Source of the DNA: Firmicutes bacterium UBA5227
GTDB taxonomy: Bacteria; Bacillota; Clostridia; Tissierellales; Sedimentibacteraceae
Direction: 5' to 3'
DNA length: 8,740 nt
NCBI GenBank assembly: GCA_002409285.1
Contig: DHUT01000090.1
Span: forward strand, 1-8,740
Made by a program: the position numbers and the translations under genes. The notes under the pieces are model-generated. The model worked only from the letters and a program-made list of their open reading frames with translations. It ran no database searches and had not been told where the DNA came from. Shown here in pieces: positions 1 to 6,055 of this stretch; the first letter of the stretch is position 1, and each line of letters begins with the position of its first letter.

Positions 1-77
1 ATAATTCAGAACTATGTCCGTAAAGTAACTATTTTTGAAAATTGTATTGACATAGAGTTTATTGTGGATTTGGTAGA

Positions 78-426
78 TGGAGGCGGTGGGAGTCGAACCC
101 ACGTCCGAAAATATTTCCACAAGACTTTCTCCGAGTGCAGGACATATTTTTTGTTTCGCTTCAACTGACGTCTATGTCCAGGCTTCAGTATCCGCTATCT
201 CCGATTATACAACTTAAGGTCGAAGAACCCCTTAAGTCGTTCCCTGCTTTAGTTGATGCCCCTGTTCAGACTGCAGGTGGTCTGAGAGGGACAAGCGAGC
301 AGCTTACGCTGCGAATGCTAAATTATTATTTTCTTTTGCGTTTATTTTAGTTTTGCCTTTTTACGTTGAGGCACAACGACTCGCTTATCTTACTTCTATA
401 TCCCCGTCGAAACCATTTACGCCCCC
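78..426 (-). ncRNA. ssrA: tmRNA (transfer-messenger RNA)
   Basis: This RNA rescues stalled ribosomes: charged with alanine it enters the A site with SmpB, then serves as a short message adding a degradation tag. The ends form a 7-bp acceptor stem, 5' GGGGGCG (426-420) with CGCCTCC (85-79), and its third pair is G-U, the identity signal for alanyl-tRNA synthetase. Beside it is a T arm with a 5-bp stem (86-90 with 98-102) and loop 91-97. The conserved 5' block TAAATGGTTTCGACGGGG follows the acceptor. A pseudoknot is visible after the tag: CAGAC/GTCTG (284-280 with 271-267) enclosing CCTG, which can pair with CAGG at 264-261. A further 10-bp helix is 239-230 with 219-210. The gene starts 9 nt after smpB, so it may be cut out of a shared transcript. 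An AATAAT box (436-431) gives a weak case for its own promoter, with no good -35. The CCA end is not encoded directly after discriminator A (78). Identity is very sure; ends are good to a few bases. Confidence 0.97.
304..339 (-). other. tmRNA tag-peptide reading frame
   Basis: This is the short message part of ssrA. From the resume codon GCA (339-337) the codons are GCA AAA GAA AAT AAT AAT and then TTA GCA TTC GCA GCG TAA. They encode AKENNNLAFAA, preceded in the cell by an uncoded alanine from the charged tmRNA. The stop codon lies in the loop of a small hairpin (GCAGC/GCTGC), as is usual in tmRNAs. The end AFAA differs from the commoner ALAA by an aromatic residue at the third-last position. 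It should still serve as a hydrophobic C-terminal degron for Clp-type proteases, which is known of the family and not shown here. Confidence 0.9.
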
Positions 427-435
427 GTTAATTAT

Positions 436-885
436 TTAATCCTCTCGCCTTTGCATACGGCGTTCCGCATCTTTTTTAGCAATGTCCTGACGTTTATCAT
501 AATTCTTCTTGCCTTTAGCCACAGCCATTTCCATTTTAACAAGACCATTTTTGAGATATAAGCTTAACGGTATTAATGAATAGCCCTTTAATGTTACCAA
601 GCCTGTCATTTTTCTGATTTCTCTCTTATTTAAAAGAAGCTTCCTCACCCTTAGGGGATCCACGTTATAAATGTTTCCCTTTTCATAAGGACTTATATGC
701 ATATTATAAACATAGGCTTCGCCGTCTTTTATGCCCACATAGCTGTCTTTAAGGTTTACTTTTCCCTGTCTTATGGATTTAACTTCTGTTCCCACAAGTG
801 CTATGCCTGCTTCATATTTATCTTCTATGAAATATTCATGATATGCTTTTTTGTTGCTCGCAACATTTTTTGTATTTTCAGCCAT
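436..885 (-). CDS. smpB: SsrA-binding protein SmpB
   Basis: SmpB is the small basic protein that binds the tRNA-like part of tmRNA, helps its charging, and guides it into the empty A site of a stalled ribosome. At 149 residues it has normal length. Visible family blocks are NKKAYHEYFIEDKYEAGI near residues 11-28, GTEVKSIRQGKVNLKDSY at 32-49, the HISPYEKGNIYN segment at 63-74, and the basic tail GKKNYDKRQDIAKKDAERR at 125-143, which folds into a helix in the mRNA channel of the ribosome. The ATG at 885 is supported by AGGTG at 895-891 and a near-consensus promoter start just upstream. The stop lies 9 nt before the 5' end of ssrA, so the two partners of the same complex are probably co-transcribed. 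Nothing is truncated or unusual. Confidence 0.97.
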   Translation of the reverse strand: MAENTKNVASNKKAYHEYFIEDKYEAGIALVGTEVKSIRQGKVNLKDSYVGIKDGEAYVYNMHISPYEKGNIYNVDPLRVRKLLLNKREIRKMTGLVTLKGYSLIPLSLYLKNGLVKMEMAVAKGKKNYDKRQDIAKKDAERRMQRRED

Positions 886-912
886 ATTATCACCTACCGA
901 TAGTGTAGGATG

Positions 913-941
913 ATTATAGCATTATTTTTTTTCAATGTCAA
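913..941 (-). promoter_or_regulatory. Consensus sigma-A promoter for smpB(-ssrA)
   Basis: On the minus strand there is a perfect -35 box TTGACA (941-936), a 17-nt A-rich spacer, and a perfect -10 box TATAAT (918-913). Transcription should start near 906, leaving a leader of about 20 nt before the smpB ATG. A promoter with both hexamers perfect predicts strong, constitutive transcription. That fits a tmRNA transcript that must be abundant, if ssrA is read through from smpB. Confidence 0.9.
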
Positions 942-973
942 ATGGCAAAAAGTAATTAAAAAAGTTTCTTGGT

Positions 974-1009
974 ACATTGGGACATTGGGAACGGATAACA
1001 ACCGTTCCC
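974..1009. repeat. REP-like palindrome with adjacent tandem 8-mer
   Basis: An 8-bp perfect inverted repeat, GGGAACGG (987-994) and CCGTTCCC (1002-1009), surrounds a 7-nt loop. Just to its left ACATTGGG occurs twice in tandem (974-981 and 982-989). Read on the minus strand, the outer ACA and TGT can add three more pairs across a 2-nt bulge. No T run follows the hairpin, so it is not a standard terminator for rnr although it lies 3' of that gene. Palindromes of this GGGAACGG type next to short repeats resemble the REP-like elements scattered in Clostridia. That likeness is from memory, and only one copy is seen here. Confidence 0.55.
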
Positions 1010-1052
1010 TGTAGTTTTAAGTATAAACCATGAAGCTTAAAGTTTGTTTAAA

Positions 1053-3176
1053 TTATTCGTCTATCAGTTCAAAGTCGATTTCCGCTCTGGCTATGCTGAC
1101 GCTGTGAACCTTGATTTTAACCTTATCACCTAATTTAAATGTTTTACCACCGGTTTTTCCGTACAATTCTCTTTTTTCATTATCAAAAATATAAAAATCA
1201 TCAACCATGTTTGATATATGAACCAGACCTTCCACAGAGTTTTCAAGCTCAACAAAGATCCCGAAGCTTGTAACACCGGAAACCACACCTTCGTATTTTT
1301 CTCCGATTTTGTCTGACATGTACTCTGCGATTTTTATCTTATCGCAGTCCCTTTCAACCTCGTCGGCAATTCTTTCCATCTTTGAGGATTGCTCGGCGAC
1401 TTCCGCTGTTCTTTCAATAAGTCTCTGATAATCCTCTTCCGAAAATTTACCGTTAAGCTGCCCCTTAATAATTCGGTGTATCTGTAAATCAGGATATCTT
1501 CTTATGGGAGAGGTGAAATGACAGTAATACTGAGCCGCCAGACCAAAGTGCTGAGTAGCGTCTGATGAATAAATGGCCTTTTTCATAGAACGAAGCATCA
1601 TATTGCTAATCAGGCTTTCTTCCTTTGTTCCTTTTATTTTAAATAAAAGCTGCTGCAGCTCCCTTGGATGCACCTCGTTATTTATTCCCTTTAATGTATA
1701 TCCCAGATTGTGAACCAATGTACCAAATTCAAACATTTTCTCTTCATCTGGATCTTCGTGTATTCTGTAAACAAAGGGAATATTCATCCAGTAATAATGC
1801 TCTGCCACAGTTTCATTGCAAGCAAGCATAAATTCTTCAATTATCTTATTTGAAACTCCCCTTTCATACTTTATAACATCAATTGCTTTTCCTGTTTCAT
1901 CGTAAATAATTTTGGTTTCAGGAAAATCAAAATCAATTGAACCTCTGATTTCTCTCTTCTTTTTCAGCAGCAGGCTCAGTTCTTCCATTACCTTCAGCAT
2001 TGGAACAATTTCACGGTACTTCTTGGTCAAGGCTTCATCATTATTTTCAAGTATACTTGATACATCTGTATATGTCATGCGGTAATGGTTTCTTATAATG
2101 CTCTCAAATATTTTGTAATCAACAACATTACCTTTACCGTTAATAATCATTTCGCAGGAAAGTGTTAGTTTATCTTCATCCGGATTTAAGCTGCAAACTC
2201 CGTTTGATATTTCTTTAGGAAGCATGGGAATAACCCTGTCTATTAGGTAGATGCTGGTAGCTCTCTTTAGAGCTTCCTTGTCTAATTTACGCCCTTCTTT
2301 CACATAATGGGTAACATCGGCAATATGTACTCCAAGCTTGTATTCATTGTCGCTGATTTTTTCCGCATAGACCGCATCATCCAGGTCCTTGGCGTCCTCA
2401 CCGTCAATTGTGATTATAGGAAGCTCTCTCAGGTCAGTTCTTCTTTTATATTCCTGCTCATGTATTCCTTCCTTTGAAACGCTGATTGCCTCTTTTATAA
2501 CATCCTCGGGGAAAAACTGCCTTACCTTCTTGTTCAGAAGCACAGCTTCTATATGAGTCTTGGTATCTGCAATATCTCCTATTATTTCAACAATTGAGCC
2601 CTCAGGATTTTTGCGTTTGTCGGGCCATTCTGTTATTTTCACGTTTACCTTATCATTTGTATTTGCACCGTTAAATCCTTCTCCAGGAATAAATATATCA
2701 AATGCGATTCTTTTATCATCAGGCACTACAAAACCATAGTTTCTGCTTTTTTGGAATGTACCTGTTACATATTCGTTAGCTCTTTCAATTATTCTTATAA
2801 CCTTTCCTTCAGGGCTCTTAACCTCTTCTGTAGACTTCATAGGTCTCACGATTACTCTGTCTCCGTGCATGGCACCGTTCATGTCCACAGGTGAAATAAA
2901 TATATCATTTATATTTTTGTCGGTTGGTCTTAAAAAAGCATATCCCTTTTGATTGCCCTCCAATGTACCTGTTACAAGATTCATTTTTTCGGGTATTCCA
3001 TATCTCTGCGACCTTGTAAATATAATACTTCCGTCATTTTCCAATTCATTAAGAGTCTTAATCATTTCTTTTTTCATGCTGTTTTCAACCTGAAATGCCT
3101 GCATCAGTTCATTTATTGTTAAAGGCTTATATGCTTCGTCCTTCATGAAAGCCAAAATTTTTTCTTTAAAATTCAT
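1053..3176 (-). CDS. rnr: Ribonuclease R (3'-5' exoribonuclease)
   Basis: RNase R degrades RNA from the 3' end to short oligomers, passes through double-stranded regions, and is tied to decay of faulty mRNAs released by tmRNA and to rRNA quality control. The 707-residue protein shows the full family layout: an N-terminal winged-helix region (about 1-65), two cold-shock type RNA-binding domains (about 68-112 and 137-181), the catalytic RNB domain (about 245-572) and a C-terminal S1 domain (about 626-705). The active-site acidic cluster lies in TIDGEDAKDLDDAV: Asp258, Asp264, Asp266 and Asp267. HIADVTHYV (284-292) and the HFTSPIRRYPDLQ block (553-565) are also present. It lacks the long lysine-rich tail of the E. 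coli enzyme, as many Gram-positive versions do. The ATG has GAGGAG at 3188-3183. It is the last gene of the run starting at the hydrolase, 54 nt after ddl. Confidence 0.97.
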   Translation of the reverse strand: MNFKEKILAFMKDEAYKPLTINELMQAFQVENSMKKEMIKTLNELENDGSIIFTRSQRYGIPEKMNLVTGTLEGNQKGYAFLRPTDKNINDIFISPVDMNGAMHGDRVIVRPMKSTEEVKSPEGKVIRIIERANEYVTGTFQKSRNYGFVVPDDKRIAFDIFIPGEGFNGANTNDKVNVKITEWPDKRKNPEGSIVEIIGDIADTKTHIEAVLLNKKVRQFFPEDVIKEAISVSKEGIHEQEYKRRTDLRELPIITIDGEDAKDLDDAVYAEKISDNEYKLGVHIADVTHYVKEGRKLDKEALKRATSIYLIDRVIPMLPKEISNGVCSLNPDEDKLTLSCEMIINGKGNVVDYKIFESIIRNHYRMTYTDVSSILENNDEALTKKYREIVPMLKVMEELSLLLKKKREIRGSIDFDFPETKIIYDETGKAIDVIKYERGVSNKIIEEFMLACNETVAEHYYWMNIPFVYRIHEDPDEEKMFEFGTLVHNLGYTLKGINNEVHPRELQQLLFKIKGTKEESLISNMMLRSMKKAIYSSDATQHFGLAAQYYCHFTSPIRRYPDLQIHRIIKGQLNGKFSEEDYQRLIERTAEVAEQSSKMERIADEVERDCDKIKIAEYMSDKIGEKYEGVVSGVTSFGIFVELENSVEGLVHISNMVDDFYIFDNEKRELYGKTGGKTFKLGDKVKIKVHSVSIARAEIDFELIDE

Positions 3177-3212
3177 GTATTTCTCCTCGTTACTTGGTTT
3201 TATATTTTGAAT

Positions 3213-3227
3213 GGGCGGGTACCACCC
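3213..3227 (-). other. Small stable hairpin between ddl and rnr
   Basis: On the minus strand GGGTGG-TAC-CCGCCC can form a 6-bp stem with one G-T wobble and a 3-nt loop, starting 3 nt after the ddl stop codon. It is GC-rich against AT-rich surroundings. No T run follows, so it is unlikely to terminate transcription fully. It might protect the 3' end of an upstream transcript or mark a processing site between ddl and rnr. The sequence also contains AAGGGTGGTACC (3229-3218), which is the core of the T-box antiterminator motif, but the 54-nt gap is far too short for a T-box leader. Confidence 0.5.
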
Positions 3228-3230
3228 TTA

Positions 3231-4388
3231 TTATTTATGTTTTCCGCTGCTGCCCATCTTATTCAGCAAATCTATGTCATAGGAAACAATGTTTCCGTTT
3301 CTTTGCTCCTGCTGAATTTCAGCATATTCTATAATTTTTGATACTAAATCCGTAAACGAAATCCCCATTCCTTCCCATAAATAAAATGCTATGGAACCTG
3401 GAATCGTATTAATTTCATTAATATATATATTGTTTCCGTCATAAAGGAAATCTATTCTTGCATCACCGCAGCAATCAACCGCTTTAAATGCTTCCTTGGC
3501 AAAATATTTAATTTTTTCTTCGATTTCTTTCTCTATATCAGCCGGAATCCTTCGTTTTGATTCTGAAGCACCTTTTTTCTTATTAACATATTTATCTTCA
3601 TATGTAAGGAATTCCTGCCATCCAACCGGCTCTTCACATAGAGAAGCCATAAGTTCATTTTCGAATCCCATGACCGCACAGTTTATTTCTCTTACATTTT
3701 CAACACACTTTTCTACTATAACCTTCCTGTCATAGGACATGGCTACTTGAATCGAAAACATCAGTTCATCCATATTAGTTGCTTTGCTTATACCAACGCT
3801 GGAACCCAGGTTTGCAGGCTTGACAATCAGGGGATATTCTAATTTTTCGATTTCCGACAATATTTCTTCTTTGTTTTCCTCAAAACTGCTTCTGTAAAAC
3901 CATGTGTAATCCACTATGGGCAGCATATTGCTTTGAAATACCTTTTTCATTACTACCTTATCCATTCCAACGGCAGAGCTTAAAACCGATCCAAATGCAC
4001 ATGGTACTCCGTTCATTTGAAACATACCGTGAAGTGCTCCATCTTCGGCGTTTGTTCCGTGAACTGCCGGGAATACCATGTCAATTTCATATGTAGCTTG
4101 TTTTTTGCCAAAAAAACCTTGTTTTATTTCGGGATGGGGGTAAAGCTTAAGTTTTCCGTTATTGAATCCCGGCAATACTTCATATGCATCGTCAAACTTT
4201 TTTTTCTTATAGTTATCAATGTCGTGAAGGCTGTTTCCCACGTACCATTTACCATCTTTCTGAATGTAAATTATCCTTGGTTCATAAATTTCTTTATCTA
4301 TATTGTCAAAAACCTGAAGTCCTGTTATTATTGAAACTTCATGCTCAACGGATTTTCCGCCAACAATGATGCCAACTGATTTTTTCAT
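3231..4388 (-). CDS. ddl: D-alanine--D-alanine ligase
   Basis: Ddl joins two D-alanines with ATP in the cytoplasm, making the dipeptide that MurF adds to the peptidoglycan precursor. The 385-residue protein has the ATP-grasp layout: N-terminal GGKSVEHEVS with the substrate Glu15, HGTNAEDG at 110-117, KPANLGSSVG at 190-199 with Ser196, the omega-loop TYEDKY at 262-267 with Lys266 and Tyr267, and metal-site residues Asp313, Glu325 and Asn327 in RID and NEIN. Arg311 is kept. The tyrosine in the omega-loop is the Ddl type; VanA-type D-Ala-D-Lac ligases have a different loop with histidine. So the product is most likely D-Ala-D-Ala, though D-Ala-D-Ser cannot be ruled out by eye. The usual GEDG is AEDG here (Ala114). 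It is longer than the short DdlB form. A perfect AGGAGG lies 5 nt before the ATG, and the Mur ligase ends only 17 nt upstream, so they are surely one operon. Confidence 0.93.
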   Translation of the reverse strand: MKKSVGIIVGGKSVEHEVSIITGLQVFDNIDKEIYEPRIIYIQKDGKWYVGNSLHDIDNYKKKKFDDAYEVLPGFNNGKLKLYPHPEIKQGFFGKKQATYEIDMVFPAVHGTNAEDGALHGMFQMNGVPCAFGSVLSSAVGMDKVVMKKVFQSNMLPIVDYTWFYRSSFEENKEEILSEIEKLEYPLIVKPANLGSSVGISKATNMDELMFSIQVAMSYDRKVIVEKCVENVREINCAVMGFENELMASLCEEPVGWQEFLTYEDKYVNKKKGASESKRRIPADIEKEIEEKIKYFAKEAFKAVDCCGDARIDFLYDGNNIYINEINTIPGSIAFYLWEGMGISFTDLVSKIIEYAEIQQEQRNGNIVSYDIDLLNKMGSSGKHK

Positions 4389-4405
4389 AAAAACCTCCTT
4401 ATTGT

Positions 4406-6055
4406 TTATTGTTCATTATATGTATCCGGTAAATCATTTTCAAATAAAACCACATCATTAACTCTTGTTAATGTTTTTAACAATTCACTTGCATCGTTTA
4501 ATGAATTAACCACATATAAGTTGTCTTCACTAAATTGTTGAGTTTTAAGTCCTCTAAATATCGGCATTGTACGATTTTTCCCTACTAATATTGCTATGTC
4601 GCATACATGGGAAATACTTTCTCCGAATTTTTCATTCTCTTCCTCTTCTAATTCACCCAGTTCAATCATCCCCGGAGTAACAATTATTTTCCTTTTTCCG
4701 GCAAACGAGTTAAGGACATCTAAAGCTGCCCTTGCACCCTCAGGGTTGGAATTAAATGCATCATCAATAACAATTACTCCGGTTCCCGGATCAATAAGCT
4801 GCAGCCTGTGCTCAACACTTTCTATTTTTGAAATTCCCAGCGCTATTTCTTCCAATGAAAGCCCCAATACCTTTGCTGCGGCAGCTCCCGCAAGGATATT
4901 TGAAATGTTATGTTCACCCAGCAGTTTTGTTTCACATTCAATTTCACCTGTTCCATTTATACACAGCTTAAACCTGGAGCCTGTATTTCCCACTACTATA
5001 TCAGTGGCATACACATGAGTGTCCTTGGTATTTTTTATTCCGTAAAGTATTTTTTCCTTAAAGGTCTTATCGGCAAGCCTTTTTACATATTCATTATCAT
5101 AGTTGAAAATAGCAGTTCCGTCATCCGGAAGCCTTTCAATAAGCTCATACTTAGTCCTCATTATATTGTCAATGGACTTAAAAGTCTCTAAGTGGCATGG
5201 CCCTATGGATGTTATTATACCTATTTTAGGATTGGTAAGAACAGCTACCTCATCTATATCTCCCGTCCTGGTTGCTCCCAGCTCAGCTATAAATATAGTA
5301 TACTCATCTGTTAATTCATCGTTTATTATTTTGCTGATTCCCATAGGAGTATTGTAGCTTTCAGGAGTGTTTAAAACCTTATATTTTTCTTTAAGTATTA
5401 CTGACATTGCAAATTTAGTGCTTGTTTTTCCATAGCTGCCCGTGATTCCAACAGATGTTAAATTTTTTATGCTTCTTATTTTTTCTGACGCCAAATCATA
5501 ATATTTTTTATTTATTTTCTTTTCTATGGGTTTAGCTATGTAGTTTGCTCCAAGCATATAGTATGCACTTAAAAGATACATTACCGCCGAAATTCCCGCC
5601 CATAAGGGAAAATACCTGTTTATATCGCCTGCTGCCAAATATACTATTCCCACAAGAATAGCATAGTCAATCAAAACAAGCACCATGGATATGAACATAA
5701 GTCTTTTAGCTCTTTTAGTCATTATAAGAGGGGTTTTTGATTCATATTTTGCTTTTGTTTTTATTATTAAATAAATTGCCGTAATCAATAAAGTCAATAA
5801 TTCAAAATAATTCAGGTTCCCAGAGCCTATTTTTAATCTGTTTAATGTCAGCATAAAAACTATTGATATGGCTATCAGGCTTCCTGCGAAGGCTTTATCA
5901 TTTTGCGGATATAATTTATCTTTATTGTTATTTATCCAATTAATATACTTTTCGTTATTATAGCCTTCAATCTGAAGCATATGAAGGCAGTATTTCAGCT
6001 TATATAGGCAAAGCATAAGCCAGCATAGTGAAAACAGAAAAATATTTAATGCCAT
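4406..6055 (-). CDS. Membrane-anchored MurF-like Mur ligase family protein
   Basis: Mur ligases use ATP to form amide bonds on murein precursors; MurF adds D-Ala-D-Ala. The N-terminal 180 residues are unlike standard MurF. They hold about five hydrophobic segments (near 3-22, 56-73, 82-98, 119-141 and 151-172), with a polar stretch after the first. The ligase part begins near 200: P-loop GITGSYGKTSTK (203-214), TPESYNTPMG (230-239), Glu258, SIGPCHLETF (283-292), GEHNISN (380-386), EHRLQL (415-420), and the MurF-like DDAFNSNPEG (431-440) and MIELGELEEEE (463-473) of the C-terminal domain. Catalytic motifs look intact, so the enzyme is probably active at the membrane. The domain that binds UDP-MurNAc-peptide in MurF is missing, so the true acceptor is unsure. 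The gene overlaps the hydrolase stop by 10 nt and sits 17 nt before ddl, whose product could supply its dipeptide. It could be the cell's second MurF or act on another carrier. Confidence 0.85.
   Translation of the reverse strand: MALNIFLFSLCWLMLCLYKLKYCLHMLQIEGYNNEKYINWINNNKDKLYPQNDKAFAGSLIAISIVFMLTLNRLKIGSGNLNYFELLTLLITAIYLIIKTKAKYESKTPLIMTKRAKRLMFISMVLVLIDYAILVGIVYLAAGDINRYFPLWAGISAVMYLLSAYYMLGANYIAKPIEKKINKKYYDLASEKIRSIKNLTSVGITGSYGKTSTKFAMSVILKEKYKVLNTPESYNTPMGISKIINDELTDEYTIFIAELGATRTGDIDEVAVLTNPKIGIITSIGPCHLETFKSIDNIMRTKYELIERLPDDGTAIFNYDNEYVKRLADKTFKEKILYGIKNTKDTHVYATDIVVGNTGSRFKLCINGTGEIECETKLLGEHNISNILAGAAAAKVLGLSLEEIALGISKIESVEHRLQLIDPGTGVIVIDDAFNSNPEGARAALDVLNSFAGKRKIIVTPGMIELGELEEEENEKFGESISHVCDIAILVGKNRTMPIFRGLKTQQFSEDNLYVVNSLNDASELLKTLTRVNDVVLFENDLPDTYNEQ

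Noticed and set aside
12..56. Inverted repeat CTATGTC (12-18) / GACATAG (50-56) considered as the ssrA terminator.
   Set aside because: The stem is only 7 bp with a 31-nt loop and no T run, so it is not a credible intrinsic terminator; the true one may lie left of the window.
47..75. Plus-strand TTGACA (47-52) considered as a promoter reading into the ssrA region.
   Set aside because: The matching -10 position reads TTGGTA, there is no plus-strand gene to serve, and it would only run antisense to tmRNA.
135..350. Plus-strand open frame of 71 codons in the ssrA region.
   Set aside because: It lies fully inside the tmRNA gene on the other strand and has no ribosome binding site or protein-like makeup; it is explained by the RNA.
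987..1009. The GGGAACGG palindrome as the rnr terminator.
   Set aside because: It lies about 44 nt past the rnr stop and no T run follows on the minus strand, so it was listed as a repeat.
3914..3928. A 15-base match (ACTATGGGCAGCATA) shared with about 6722-6736 in the hydrolase gene.
   Set aside because: Both copies encode a Met-Leu-Pro-Ile-Val run in unrelated proteins in the same frame, with no further similarity around them; chance is the simplest reading.
3231..4388. Reading the ligase as a VanA/VanB-type vancomycin-resistance D-Ala-D-Lac ligase.
   Set aside because: The omega-loop has the Lys-Tyr pair of Ddl enzymes (266-267), and no vanH, vanX, or vanS/vanR genes are next to it.
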